Of a stretch of DNA of 64,000 bases, positions 25,270 to 37,083 are shown in pieces (positions within the stretch are counted from its first letter, which is position 1; the number at the start of each line of letters is the position of its first letter). The position numbers and the translations under genes were made by a program. The stretch comes from Viola odorata. Its lineage: Eukaryota > Streptophyta > Magnoliopsida > Malpighiales > Violaceae. The stretch is taken from positions 67,799,189-67,863,188 of the forward strand of contig OY829541.1 in NCBI GenBank assembly GCA_963691705.1, read 5' to 3'. A model generated the notes under the pieces. The model was not told the origin of the DNA, ran no database searches, and saw nothing but the letters and a program-made list of their open reading frames with translations.

Positions 25270-25843
25270 TAGCTAAAAGCAAATTGTAAAATGTTCTGAA
25301 TGGGTTTGTTGTTGTGGGCAATCTGGTTTTTTTTTTATTTTTATTTTATAATTTATATGGTTTTTCTCTTTTATAATTATTATTCTGGCTGCCTAGTTGG
25401 CTTGCATTGTCTCTGAATAACTAGAGCATGAAATGAGAAAGGGTTTGGTGTTATAATGGCATTATTACTTACAATCAAAAGCTCTTGGCCTTATGGTTCA
25501 TGCATTTTGAGAATTTAATAAAAACAGACCAGAACGATACCCTGATGAACAATTCAATGTTTTCTTTTCGGAATAAATGCAGATTCATGTTCAAACATTG
25601 ATTCATACGCCCCGACAACTTACTTATCCATAAATCGATCGTTCCATTCTCGGACAATATTTTTGCAAAATTATTCCTAATCAGAAGCTCCATTTTTCCT
25701 TTTCAAGAATGGTCAACATTGGTTCATCTTTTCTTCTTCATGTGGTTCGCTGCATAATTAGTGGTATGCTATTTAGTTGGCTTATAGTTTCTTGCGATGT
25801 GTCTTGTGCGGTTGTACAGAACAAGAAGACTGCAAAATTCTGA
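25270..25843. other. 3' flank of the hydrolase and intergenic
   Basis: T-rich stretch directly after the stop codon and no supported gene; small minus-strand ORFs here have no recognisable features. Confidence 0.4.
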
Positions 25844-26090
25844 GATGGGTCTGTCGAAAAAGGACTTGAACAAGCTTTCATTGCCATGATTTTGACGAAC
25901 TAGCAGAAAATTATGGAGATTTTGGAAAATTATGAGGATTGTGCTATTTACTTAGATTTGTTCAATGGAGAAGACAAAAGTAGAGTGTTGCCTGAATTCA
26001 AGCATTGTTTTCATGCTGTGTGTGGATCGATGGCTATTGAAGACACCCAGTTGTCCGATTTGCAGGACAAGTAGAAGAATGCACAAGTTG
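25844..26090 (+). pseudogene. Decayed ATL-type RING-H2 E3 ligase pseudogene
   Basis: The remains of an ATL RING-H2 protein can be read across frames. MGLSKKDLNKL at 25844 (the GLS box that precedes the RING) is followed by a stop. DCAIYLDLFNGEDKSRVLP and FKHCFHAVC start near 25937. Then, after a change of frame near 26025, DRWLLKTPSCPICRTS completes the RING. Lesions seen: a stop after SLP, further stops before the RING, Tyr (TAC) where the second zinc-binding Cys should be (CAIC expected), and the frame change inside the RING. A functional protein is not possible from this copy. Confidence 0.75.
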
Positions 26091-26982
26091 ATTGCTACGT
26101 ATCATCCACTTTGTGCAGTTGAGTCCTTTGTTTGATACACACAGAAGAATGACAGGATTCGATCATCGTCAAAGAGTTGAGGGATGAAAGTCGGACGGCG
26201 ATGATCCTTACATCCGGACAGTAGAATTTGATACTAAGATTACCTAATTTCCAATTCAAGTGCTTCAATTCCTGGAATGGATTTCTTAACTTCAAGGATG
26301 AGATTATTGGGATTCTGTGTGTGCAATCCAATGTTGGGTGAGCGGATTAGATTCGAATTTGGTCGCTAAAAGTAGAAACGTTCGTCAGCATAGACTAACG
26401 ACTCAACAACTCCTTTTGCTAAGAGAAGACTATTCGTCGCCATAGACATGGCGACCAAATGTTATCTTACTTTACCTCAACCCAAAGAAAACAAGATTCA
26501 CAAACAAAATCTCGACATGTACGGCTTCTAATAAATTTGACACATTTTACCATTTTAGTTTACTTAATTTGACAGGTTCAGAATTCATTCATGAGCATCT
26601 TTATGGTGATCTTTGAATTAGAAGACTATTATTACGAGTTCGGCGGACTATTACATAGTTGCGTATACAACAACATACAAGAGAACTTCTAATGTTTGAC
26701 GATTTGTTCACTGAAGAAGTTGTCAGCGCACTTGGTAAGTGATAGACTCTGTTGATTTAACTCCATTGTACTCCTGCATTTCTCGTTATACAGCCCTGCA
26801 AACCAATTTTTTTTGTCACAGTACAAACTTAAGGTCGATAATAAACCGAATTCAATTTTTGTACCTAGTCTTCTGTTCTGTGCAAATATGCACTATTTGC
26901 ACGACGGAAGAAAAGGCAGTAAGTCACTTTAAAACTTTGATACCTGAAAATGTGAACCATGTTGGTTTCATGCTAGGAAAAG
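26091..26982. other. Intergenic
   Basis: No gene supported; ORFs of 78 and 85 residues on opposite strands show no known motif. The 3' UTR of the glycerol-3-phosphate dehydrogenase gene should lie at the right end. Confidence 0.4.
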
Positions 26983-29673
26983 TCAATAGTATTTAGCTGA
27001 GCCTTCTACCAGGGAGAAATTTGGCTTGTGTTCGCTATATTCAACTATGGCGGATGGTGGAAGATTGCCTATACTGATCTCATGTACTGTTGCAAAAAGT
27101 GGGAACACCTCTAGCCATCCTCGATGGCTGAGAACCTCATACACCTCTTTTGCTGTTGAAACACCCTACAAATACGAGATGAAAATAAGGTAAATGAATA
27201 TACAACACTATCACACTCTTCATATCTGCCAGACAGATTCCTTTTGGTTGTTTCAAATAATTAGCTTTGTACCTACCTGTAACTTTTGGCCCTGCAACAT
27301 CTCAGCTTCAAGCTCATCAAAAGACCTGCAAAAAATGAGAGTAATGTAAGGCTTCATACTAAATAATTCTGCCGAGTTCGTGATCCAACAAGTAAAAAAT
27401 GTCTACCTTTTTCCACCATTCCTAGCAAAAGCCTCAGCAACTTTCCTGTTTCTTCCTCCCACTGCCACAAATACTATGATTACTAACAAAGAACACCATA
27501 CTTTGAAAAGAATGAAGAAATTGACATTCTTCCTTACAGCATGTTGTGATGAGGTCAGCTACACCGCAACTTTCAAAGAAGGTGCTGTCTTTAACTGATG
27601 AAAACAACAGCTTTGAAAAGACTCTCATTTCCCTCAGACCAATTCTCATAATTGCAGCCTATAATTGATGCAAAGCTTCGGTAAGAAAACGCACATGTGA
27701 AATGAACCTTAAACATAGCAAAAAATTTAATAGCTACCTTTGTGTTATTTCCCATTTCCAGACCATCCACAAAACCTGTCCCAAAAGTGGTAATCCTTTC
27801 ATCACTAGTGTCTATTACATACTTAAACAACAATCATAATAAGATGGGAATATATGAATGGACTACAGACCAGCAGCCAAGGCAACAATATTTTTCAGGG
27901 TCCCACATAGTTCAACTCCCTCCACATCTTGAACCTGTTCAGGCATAGAATACAAGAAGATAAGAATAAATTGAATTTCAATGTCAATTTTTAGCATGCC
28001 AACATTATAAATGACAGGAACGCATATCCAAATATTTTCTGCATTGTCATATTCTCTCTTATGTTTCTTACGAGCATATTTGACAACAATGATTAGCATT
28101 TCTGATTTGATCAACGATAACAACTACTTCCAAAAACCTAGCCTTGACAATATTTATATTTTTTATTCTGATTTGGCAGATTATAACATGAAATTACCTT
28201 AATAATGCCTATGCTTGTTGGTAATTTTACTGTCCAACATTAATAGTTAGAAGCATATTCATTGCACTCACCGCAGTGACCATGAAATAAGGAGTACAAA
28301 ATAGCTGAACCCATTTTTCTGCCATCTCTTTGTTTTGTCTGTATCCAACTGTTGCCTCACTAAATTTCTCCACAGCAATCTGGCACCAAGTAGCATCTAA
28401 TCTTTCATGGATTTTTTTATAATCCGAATTTTGCTAACAAAGGCCTAAAACTTGTTGGTTACCTCATTGGCAATGTTTGCCCCCATTAGCACACAACAAC
28501 CAACCCCAAGAAACTGAGAAATAAGATTGGAGATCATGCATGGACCTTCCATCTTCACCTCCATGCCTTTGATAAGTGAAATAACCTCCACATCATCCCT
28601 AATCTTCCCCACAAGCTTCTTGCATATTCCCTCCACAAATTGATGTGGCATCACAAACACCAACATGTTCGAATCCCTCACTACACAATCCCCCATCAGG
28701 TACACAAAAAAGGCAATCAGACATTCGCCAGTGAAACTGTAGCAGTAGCATGCATATAAGTATCAGTAAAGAAATTGAATACCTGCATTTTCAAGATCAG
28801 GGTCTGCAATGACGTTTTTTCCAAGCTTGATACCAGGGAGGTACTTAACATTTTCCTATTCAGGAAAGGATTACATCAGAACACAGGAGATAGATACACA
28901 CACGAAATGAGACTGCAATCAAGTTATTAGACAGTTACGTTGGTTCTGTTGATGACATCTGTTAGCTTCTCACCACTTGGTAATGTCTCCTCATACACCC
29001 ACATCCTCACCTCATCTGAGTTCCAAAGGAAAATTCATACCCAAATTGGATTATCACTCTGAATCAACAACGAAGATTAAAAAAAAACAAAAAAAAGAGA
29101 TAACAAGCAAGTCTTTCCTTAGCATACTCTAGCTAGTCCATAATCATAATTCTTTTACCTTCCTAAACTCTTGCCGACCATAAACACTCTTCTGTTTAGT
29201 CTTTAAATACAAAAAAAATCAACTTTAAACAAAACGAAATCAAGAAATCAAATGGCATGGTTTGCATTAAGAAACTCAAATAAGCACACTACTGCATCAC
29301 ATTTCACCACCTAATTTTTAACCAAAGGGAAAAAACACAAAAAAAAAAACCAAAAGCACCAATTCATGGTTTGCATGAATTAAGCCAAATAAGCACACAA
29401 ACGCATCACATGTTACCACCCAATCTTTAACCAAAGGAGAAACAAAAACAAGCAAAACGACCCAATTCATGAATGGCATGAATTGAATGAAAAAGAACAA
29501 AAAAAGGAAAAGAAAAGCAGAAATGTATGTGTATAAATACCATGAAAGGAGGCGAATTTCAGGGTATTGGAGGCGATGAGCTTAGCAGCGACACTACCCC
29601 AATTGCCACTACCAACAACAGTGACTTTAGACAAGTTGGTGTTGTGTTCCATGGCATTGGCAGGAGGGGCCAT
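26983..29673 (-). CDS. Glycerol-3-phosphate dehydrogenase [NAD+], GPDHC1-like
   Basis: Eleven exons (29673-29541, 29015-28939, 28855-28783, 28680-28463, 28379-28272, 27934-27871, 27775-27738, 27658-27538, 27461-27407, 27325-27277, 27165-26983) give 372 residues. The enzyme interconverts dihydroxyacetone phosphate and sn-glycerol 3-phosphate with NAD(H), feeding glycerolipid synthesis and redox shuttling. The NAD-binding motif GSGNWG is at 21-26, the substrate-domain signature follows in [20 protein letters not shown] (catalytic Lys in the family), and R is kept in GLREMR. The sequence follows the plant cytosolic GPDHC1 type ([25 protein letters not shown]). The first in-frame ATG is at 29673, giving a shorter N-terminus than the Arabidopsis cytosolic enzyme. 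The frame stays open upstream without any ATG through a Ser-rich stretch. Confidence 0.92.
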
Positions 29674-30239
29674 GAAGAAGGAAGGGAAGGAACAGGGTTT
29701 GTTGTTGCAGGAGGAGGAGAAGAGATGATGCAGAGGAGAGGAAGAAGGAATGGGAATGGGATTGATATATGGGAAATGGGAACTGAATAAAAATAAGTTC
29801 GCATTATCGATCTGGGCGGAGAAGGCAGACACGTTTCCGTAAGAAACTATGCCTTCTTTTTGTGTTACATGTGCAATCCCTGGCGATCTTAACTATGTTT
29901 CGTTTTTCTTGTTTTTTCTCTTTTTCTTTTTCCTCTTTTTATAAAAGTTCTTAGTTAAAAATTATTAAAAAAATGGCTTGAGTTTCTCCATCAAATAATT
30001 GCTATCCCTCAAGCAATTCTCAATTATTTATGTTAAATAGAATCTCAACTTCTTATTAATATATTATTATTATACTTGTTAAGCCCAGTATTTCAATGCA
30101 TCTTAGTTCTTCTCACATTACATACATTATTATTCCAAATAGAAATACAAGTTACAAATAGAACGGACTAGCCATGTCTAAAGAAGAAGAAAAAACACTA
30201 AAACAGTCCAAATTTATATAATCTCCACCAAAGCTTGTT
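29674..30239. other. Promoter side of the GPDH gene and spacer
   Basis: Holds the 5' leader of the minus-strand GPDH gene, with an open Ser-rich frame lacking an ATG at about 29674-29880, followed by AT-rich DNA without a gene. Confidence 0.4.
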
Positions 30240-30670
30240 TCCCAATCTGTCTAGGAACTGAGAATGTAAAAACCTCCAGCGCCTGCTAAGCAACAAAGGT
30301 CCCACAAAACCCCAAAACCCTTGATCCGCAATTACTCTAGAACCAAGCCATAAATCAGACGAAAAAGGAGTTTTCGTGCCAATCTCCTAGAACAATTTCT
30401 GAAGTTGTTTTTGATCAGATACTCGCTTCTGCTGTCTGAATAACAGAATCCAACGGGAGTCTTCAATGTGGTAGATTTGGCGGATTACTTTCTTCCATTG
30501 GCCGTCTTCTGAAGATCCTAACCTCCATAACCATTTCGTGATTAACGCTATATTTTTTTCTAGAATAGATCCAATTCCCAATCCTCCTTCCTTTCTCGGT
30601 TTTGTAGTCTGCACCTGACTAAAGGAATTTGCGGATGGTTTTCTCGATGTTTGAAGCAACGCCAATGGGA
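30240..30670 (-). mobile_element. LINE (non-LTR retrotransposon) fragment
   Basis: The minus-strand frame reads KPRKEGGLGIGSILEKNIAL then ITKWLWRL ... WKKVI, the conserved stretch after the reverse transcriptase of plant L1-type LINEs (the RKEGGLG ... N.ALL.KWLWR motif). Only this short piece remains, without start, endonuclease or poly(A) tail in view. Confidence 0.7.
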
Positions 30671-31036
30671 AACCTTAAAATAGAAAGAAACAGAGACAGA
30701 GACCTCCCCTTCCAAGATGCGAGTCTGGTTTGGATTGTCTCAATGACTGGAAACCTCTTTCACCAATTTCAACACATAAGAAATCGATACATATATTGTG
30801 CTGAATCTATTTAGATTTTGGGCTTGGGCCAGCAACGTTGTTATTTTTTTAATCGAACAGATCAATCTCTGTTGCCTTTTTTCCTCCCAACATAGAAATC
30901 TTCCAGCCTCTCACCATCAGAGTCGGTCAACCTCTTCCATCTTTTCCTCCAAAATTAACACAACAAAAATAGGAAATTGATCTTCCAAGTTTAATTCTAA
31001 CCTTACATTTTTCCTATTTTCTCCATCTTGTCTCCC

Positions 31037-31043
31037 TATATAA
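31037..31043 (+). promoter_or_regulatory. Putative TATA box of AGP copy 1
   Basis: TATATAA about 165 bases before the start codon, with a long A/T-rich leader between. A similar box and leader precede the second AGP copy. Confidence 0.5.
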
Positions 31044-31206
31044 TCCTCCTTTCGTACACCATTATTCTTCATTCTATTCTCGTGCAGTAATTCTCTACGT
31101 ATATTCATAGAGAAATACTGTTGAACTATAGAATCAAAAGAAAAAGAAAAATCACCCACAAACAAATAAAATTATACAACCTTAATAACAACAACAATAA
31201 GAAACA

Positions 31207-31659
31207 ATGGCCCGTTCAGCTTTTGGCGTTGCCCTCGTCTTCGTCGCCATTGTTGGGGCATACGCTGCAGAGGCACCTGTGAGCACCCCATCTTCCGCTC
31301 CATCCCCAAAGAAATCCAACTCCGCCCCCGTCGCAACCCCTAAGGCCTCCGCCACAGCCCCCGCTCCCACCGCCGGTGCACCCAAGGCTGAGTCACCCGC
31401 CTCCGCAGAAGCCCCAAAATCCCCCGAAGCCCCCGCTACTACTCCCGTCAGCGAGGCACCCGTTGCTGAATCCCCCGAGGAGCCCTCATCACCACCAGCA
31501 CCAGCCAGCGAAAGCAACGCACCAGCACCAAGTGCACACGGTGCTTCTGCTGACACTCCTGCCCCAGCTGCTGAGGCACCTAAAGCCGACGCTGCCAGCC
31601 TCAAGATCTCTGCCGCCGGTGTTGTCGCTGCTGCTGGCCTATTTTTCTTCTCATTCTAA
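31207..31659 (+). CDS. Classical arabinogalactan protein (AGP), copy 1
   Basis: A single exon of 150 residues. It has a signal peptide (MARSAFGVALVFVAIVGAYA), then about 105 residues rich in Pro, Ala, Ser and Thr with scattered AP, SP and TP pairs (the hydroxyproline and arabinogalactan addition context). It closes with a hydrophobic C-terminus (ISAAGVVAAAGLFFFSF) after small residues, the pattern of a GPI-anchor signal. AGPs are heavily glycosylated proteins of the plasma membrane and cell wall. The second copy lies 1.5 kb downstream on the same strand with a similar start (MARS) and end (SLKIS), so this is a tandem duplication. Codon bias is G+C-rich compared with the surrounding DNA. Confidence 0.92.
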   Translation: MARSAFGVALVFVAIVGAYAAEAPVSTPSSAPSPKKSNSAPVATPKASATAPAPTAGAPKAESPASAEAPKSPEAPATTPVSEAPVAESPEEPSSPPAPASESNAPAPSAHGASADTPAPAAEAPKADAASLKISAAGVVAAAGLFFFSF

Positions 31660-33021
31660 GCTTGATCGATTGATTCATTTGTATTTTTAATTAATTGGTT
31701 TGTGATGAGGTAGTTGTCTAATTCGAATGGTTAACTTGCACTTTATATCCTACTTTCCAATTTTCTTCTTTAACATCAAAAACGTGAATTGGTACGTTTA
31801 AGATTCTCCCATTAAGGATTGAAATAAGCGCGGCTGGTTGAAAATGATATAAATTGCAATAACAGTTCATAAATTATTAGCGTTATGACATGGGTTCATG
31901 AAGAAGTCTATCGTTGCCGTAGTTATACATGTTTCAAAGTAGATGGAAGACTATTTTGAAAGAAAAGGAAAAACACAAACACAAACTTACCAATCATGAA
32001 CGAAGGGAAGTGTTCTTCTTTTTCTTCCCTGTTTAATAGTAATTTAATAGGAAAATTCAAAATGTTAATATCATGAAAAAAAATGGAATCAGCATCTCCT
32101 AAAATAATGAAAGTTAATATAATGGGTTTTGATTAAGTGGTAAGAAATTTATTTATCCTTAATCAAAGTCGAGTTTAAATCTTAAAAATATAAAAAAGCT
32201 ATGTTAGAAGTTACCCCTTCGTTGGGAGCTTAAATGTCATATCAAAGATCATTAAAACATATAAAGATATTGAATTATAAAATTGATGAAATTTGAATAT
32301 ATACTAATAATTATTACATCAAGATAATTAAATTTGATGAAAATTAGCACCATTTTTTGGGTTCATAAAAACAACAACATCGTCAAATTAAAAGAAAAAA
32401 AATTATTATTTTTAATAAACCAAAAACTAAGTTGGACTAGTAAGAACTTGAGTCAGGATGGACCTTAAATAAAAAGCCCAAGCCCACGATGATTTTACCA
32501 AATTACGCAATCTATTTACAAGTCTACCGGTAAGTGCCACTTAATTTTTTTTTTTTTTAAAATAATATGGATTAGATTAAGTCAAAGTACAAAATACTGT
32601 GATCATTTTGGGCATTCTCTTATTCAAACATTTCTTAAACCGAAAATTAAAATAAATTGGCCCAATTTATAAACCGCGACAATTATGGTAAAAAAATATG
32701 AATATGAGATCTTAATTTGGAACTCTTAGCAATCTAATTAAAAGGTAAAATAGGTTCCATTGATCCAATCTTCTCAATTGAAAAGCATGTTTCCGAGGCT
32801 TTAGTGAAGATGTGGTGGATTGAATGAAATTGATAACAAAAAAAAGGAAAAACAACCCCACAAAACAATTATCTCCTTGCATTTTCCTATCTTTCATCTC
32901 CAATTCTCAATGAAAGGGAAAAAAAACATACAAAAATTAAGACAATCTCCTCTCCTCACATTTCCTAATTTTCAGTTCTGAACTACACACGATTACGAGA
33001 TTAACTAATCTTATTCTACCC
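31660..33021. other. Spacer between the AGP copies
   Basis: AT-rich DNA with no supported gene. It includes a T run at about 32548-32560 and should hold the copy 1 terminator and copy 2 promoter. Confidence 0.4.
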
Positions 33022-33028
33022 TATATAT
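33022..33028 (+). promoter_or_regulatory. Putative TATA box of AGP copy 2
   Basis: TATATAT about 120 bases before the start codon. The leader after it contains TCTCTACAT and AGAGAAGCACTG, recalling TCTCTACGT and AGAGAAATACTG before copy 1. Confidence 0.5.
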
Positions 33029-33149
33029 TTGCCTTCAATTCTCATCTCATATTTCCATTCATCCCTCATTCTATAACTTTGCAGTTAATTTCTCTACATC
33101 CCTTTTCTAGAGAAGCACTGCTTATAGAATCGAGACAACATCAACAAAA

Positions 33150-33728
33150 ATGGCTCGCTCAATTCTTGCAATTGCTCTCATATTATTTATCGCCGTCATC
33201 GGAACATACGCCGCAGACTCACCTTCATCCACCCCATCATCTGCTCCCTCACCAAAAGACGACGGAGGCGCTGCTGACGACGACACCACCCCTTCCCCAT
33301 CTCCGAAATCCTCTTCCCCATCACCAAAATCCTCCACCCCTGCTCCATCTACTCCTCCTCCAAAATCATCCCCATCCCCATCCCCATCCCCAAAATCCTC
33401 ACCATCACCAAAATCATCCTCCTCGCCAAAATCTCAACCACCTTCCTCTGGCGGAGCTCCCAAGCCTTCCCCTGCAGCTAATTCTCCTCAAAGCAGCGAA
33501 AGCCCAGCTGTGTCTCCTGCAGCTGAGTCTCCTGATCAGGAACCATCATCACCACCTGCTCCGGCCAGCGTTGAGACACCTACTCTTGCACCCTCCTCAA
33601 CTGGTGACTCCGCCCCCGCTGATGCCCCTGTTGGTGAAGCACCCGCCGGCGTTGCCGCCTCCCTCAAGATCTCTACCGCCAGTGTTGCCGCCGCAGCTGC
33701 AGCTTTCGTCTTTTACTTCTCGTTCTAA
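33150..33728 (+). CDS. Classical arabinogalactan protein (AGP), copy 2
   Basis: A single exon of 192 residues, related to copy 1 in its signal peptide (MARSILAIALILFIAVIGTY), first mature residues (SPSSTPSSAPSPK) and GPI signal (LKISTASVAAAAAAFVFYF). The middle differs. An acidic patch (DDGGAADDD) is followed by repeated SPSPKSS, TPPPKSS and SPSPSPKSS units, so the protein is richer in Ser-Pro and Lys and approaches a chimeric AGP/extensin-like composition. No Tyr-rich extensin cross-link motif is seen. Location and role as for copy 1; anchorage by GPI is inferred from the C-terminus. Confidence 0.9.
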   Translation: MARSILAIALILFIAVIGTYAADSPSSTPSSAPSPKDDGGAADDDTTPSPSPKSSSPSPKSSTPAPSTPPPKSSPSPSPSPKSSPSPKSSSSPKSQPPSSGGAPKPSPAANSPQSSESPAVSPAAESPDQEPSSPPAPASVETPTLAPSSTGDSAPADAPVGEAPAGVAASLKISTASVAAAAAAFVFYFSF

Positions 33729-35352
33729 TTTATCTTTTTTGCTATTATTAAATTATTCAAGAATTCGTTGATTTATTCATCAATTTTTTGTTTCTATCTT
33801 TAATTATGTTATGTAAATGAAATAGTGTGATGAATTATATGAATTCTTCAAGTGTCATGAATAAAAGCAAAAAAAATAATCATATATTGATCGTTAATTT
33901 GTTGGGATGTTTTTTATTTCTTTTCATTATATCGCTAACTAGATTAATCTAATTCCAACATGATCGTATCTTAAAAAATTGATATTTCTCTCAACATGAA
34001 TTTTTTTTTATTCTAGATACTCAAATTCCTATTTAAAGCTTAAAATAATTGCAAAAGTTTATGATTTAAACAAGATAGTTCTGTAATTTCATGAATTTTA
34101 GATTTAAAGATGTTGCTCATCAGTTTGTTCTAGGTTCCGTTTGCATTCATTCAAGTTATGTTTTCGAATTTTGTTTCTTGTGAAAAGACGGATAAGGGCT
34201 TCCGGATTGGTGGGAGAGTTTGTTAAGGTCGCAGGCGGGAAGCGGTGTCTTTTATAACGGTTCGTTTGACGCGTGTCAAGATGTGATTGGAATAATGCAA
34301 CTAGCTATCAGCCGTAACAAACGGATCGGACCGTTGAGTAATTCCTCTTTGGGTATATATTTACCGCTGAAATCCTCCTTAATAAAACAGGCACTAATTA
34401 AAAAAAATGCTTAATAACAAGCCTGATGTTGGCGAGGAAGAGAAAGCGGGGTCCATTGCATCTGGTTCGTGGACCCGCAGTTGCTGATGTGGCAATGTTT
34501 AGTTGGAAGAAAAATTATTTTTTAGGTGGTGTTTTAATAAATTCATAATTTTATATAGTTAGACTTATGACATCATTATAATATTATACAATAGTTAAAA
34601 GTTAAACTATTAAGTTTGACTTATGTTTCTCCCACCACCCGCCCATCATGTTTAATTAGGCCCACTAGCAGGTGCTGCTCCACGATTGACGGAGGCCGTA
34701 AACTCTCCAATATTTTCACATTAGAGAAACTTTCAGCATGGAGATTTTCATCCCATTTAAACGAAAAGGTATATATTATTTCCGACTTTACATCTCTTCA
34801 TATATATATATAAATATAAATTATCCAATATTAATGCTTGAATTTAGTGAATATTTACCATATAATCCAAATCTAATCTCATAATGCAATTTAAATTCAG
34901 ATTTTGTAAATTTGAAAACTGATTTGCACATGAATATAGGTCTTTTTATTTTTATATTTATATTCTACATGTGCATTATGGCGCGACCATATTACTATGA
35001 TTAATCTCCGATCCGAATCAAAAGTTTAAAATAACTATTATCTCAAAACAGAACTCAATTCACGCATACACAGAGCTGTGCTCATTAATTTCATCCAACT
35101 AAAAACAACACTTCTGCTCTTGCTTTATTTCTTGATAACAAGAAAAGGAGATTGCAAACTTTGCTAACACAATCCGAATCTTTTGTAAGCCAGAGGTCGA
35201 CACCAACTTAGAAAAACTCAAAATACCAAAACAAGAACCACAAACTAATTAAAAATGCAAGCTATTTAGTCAAAAGATCAAACTACAGTCTTGGCTAATA
35301 ATGGTAATCATACAAGATGATTAGCAACTTAATTAGCCCCTTAATCTTGTAA
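33729..35352. other. Intergenic
   Basis: No supported gene. A stretch at about 34190-34420 has higher GC and small ORFs without known motifs; an AT run lies near 34800-34815. Confidence 0.4.
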
Positions 35353-36850
35353 TTAGCAACCATTCCCCCTCCTGCAGTTGAGTGCACCAGCATTCATGGT
35401 AATTGAACCAACTAAAGAAGATGGTCTTGCATTCAAGCTAGAAGGTCTGGCATTTGAGGTAGCTCCAGCTCCTGTTGCCCTAAAGAAAGCACCATTCAAC
35501 AACAAATCCCCTTCTGATCTCCAATTCCAATACCTCCATTCACTCTCTGGGGCATCCTCATGCTTTGTCACCTAATTAATTAATTAATCAATAATTAGCA
35601 CATTAATTCATGTTAAAAAGAAGAGAAAAAATTAAAAGAATACCTCTTTCTTTGACCCATCATTAGGCGCAAGAAACCTATTCCCTTGGCTGATTATTGT
35701 AGGATTAGCACTCCCACCAATTGCATACATTTCCCAATGAGTATAGTCATTGTTCACCACATGAAAATAACCAAGCCTACACCTGCGGCAAAGTAGAGAA
35801 GAGGTTAAACTTCGAGTTGGAACACTCTAATTTGCAGTTCCAATCAGCAGAAAGAGAAAAGATGAGGTCATTAATATAAGGAAAATTTTACCTTGGCATT
35901 CTTTGGACTAGACCTTCTCCAAAATGATTAAAGGCAATAGTAACTTGCATATTCTTGTCTTGGGTGTAGGAATCACTATGTCCCATGAGCATGACTTTGT
36001 CATGATGAGTGAAATAATTGTTAGAAATGGTAATGGCAGTAGATCCATGGATTGCATCAAGCAATCCATCCTGGCAATTAGACAAAGAACAATGGTCAAC
36101 CCAAACATGTTGACTAGCAAAAATTGTAATCCCATCTCCATCAGATTCCTTCCACCAGCCAGAATGATGTGGTGAATCTCTGATATTTCCACTCCCTCCT
36201 TGCTTGCAATCATGAATGTTTATCCCATGAATAATGATGTTTGTAACATAGTGAAGTTTAATGCATGGACCGCCCGCAATGTGAACACTAGCACCCCTAC
36301 CATCAATTGTCTTGTAAGAATTTATCAGTAGCTCTTTCTTCAGTTGAATCACCATGTCCCTTTTGAACACAATCCACAACGGCTCGTCTTGAATAGCGGC
36401 GTGCCGTAGAGTCCCGGGTCTCGGGTTCACGGGGTCATCATTTCCGGAATCCGTCACTACGTAAATCCTACCGTTCCTTCCCCCGATGGCATTCTTCCCG
36501 AACCCAATCACACAATCGGCTAGTCTCTGACGGTTGCCCTCCCAATCCCGGTCGCCCCTCCAACAATCATCAATGGGGTTTCCTGTATTATATGGCATGT
36601 AGCCTAGGTTCCTCCTTGAAGCATTGATGCTCCTTTAAAAAATAATTTTTTTAGTAAATTAGTGTTTAGTCCAAATGCTCTGGATAACTACATTACAAAG
36701 AGAAATTTAATTCAGCAAGTTACAAAATGTACGATACAATTACCTGCGTACTTCTTGTACGACTAGCTCGGGATCTTGAACCGGGGAGGAGGAAGCAAAA
36801 TGTGGAGCTGCAAATGAGAACAAGAAGAAGAAGAGAAGAAGTCTTGACAT
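35353..36850 (-). CDS. Pectate lyase (polysaccharide lyase family 1)
   Basis: Four exons (36850-36744, 36629-35892, 35782-35644, 35571-35353) give 400 residues. The enzyme cleaves de-esterified pectin by beta-elimination in the cell wall. A signal peptide ([20 protein letters not shown]) precedes the plant pectate lyase core with [10 protein letters not shown] near 54, the calcium-site region SDGDGI near 199, [20 protein letters not shown] from 213, and VQRMPRCRLG around 278-287, which carries the catalytic arginine in this family. The length matches plant pectate lyases of about 400-430 residues. An upstream in-frame ATG exists (36985), but the ATG at 36850 directly precedes the signal peptide and lies downstream of a TATA box. 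The C-terminal tail repeats NARPSSL. Confidence 0.94.
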
Positions 36851-36925
36851 TTTTGTGTGTGTGTCGTCTATCTTCTTTCTCTTTTTATGTGTAATAATGA
36901 GAGGGGGAGGTAGTGAAGGGGATGA

Positions 36926-36932
36926 ATTTATA
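36926..36932 (-). promoter_or_regulatory. Putative TATA box of the pectate lyase gene
   Basis: TATAAAT on the minus strand about 80 bases before the chosen start codon, supporting the ATG at 36850 over the upstream one. Confidence 0.6.
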
Positions 36933-37083
36933 GTGGGAGAACAACAGCCGGGAGTAATGGCGTGATTAATATAAAGTGATCGCAATTTCAGGTATTTTCT
37001 TGGATTTGGTCTTCGTTTGTAGGTAGTTTAAAACCGTTAATCAAGCCCAAGATAAATTGAATAAGCGTTGTTATTCTTATATT

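Noticed and set aside
31376..31690. A 104-residue Pro/His-rich frame and a minus-strand 140-residue frame over AGP copy 1
   Set aside because: Shadow frames of the compositionally biased AGP coding sequence.
33079..33771. A 230-residue His/Leu/Pro-rich open frame over AGP copy 2
   Set aside because: It is an alternative frame of the Pro/Ser codon-biased AGP gene; the AGP frame has a signal peptide and GPI signal, this one has neither.
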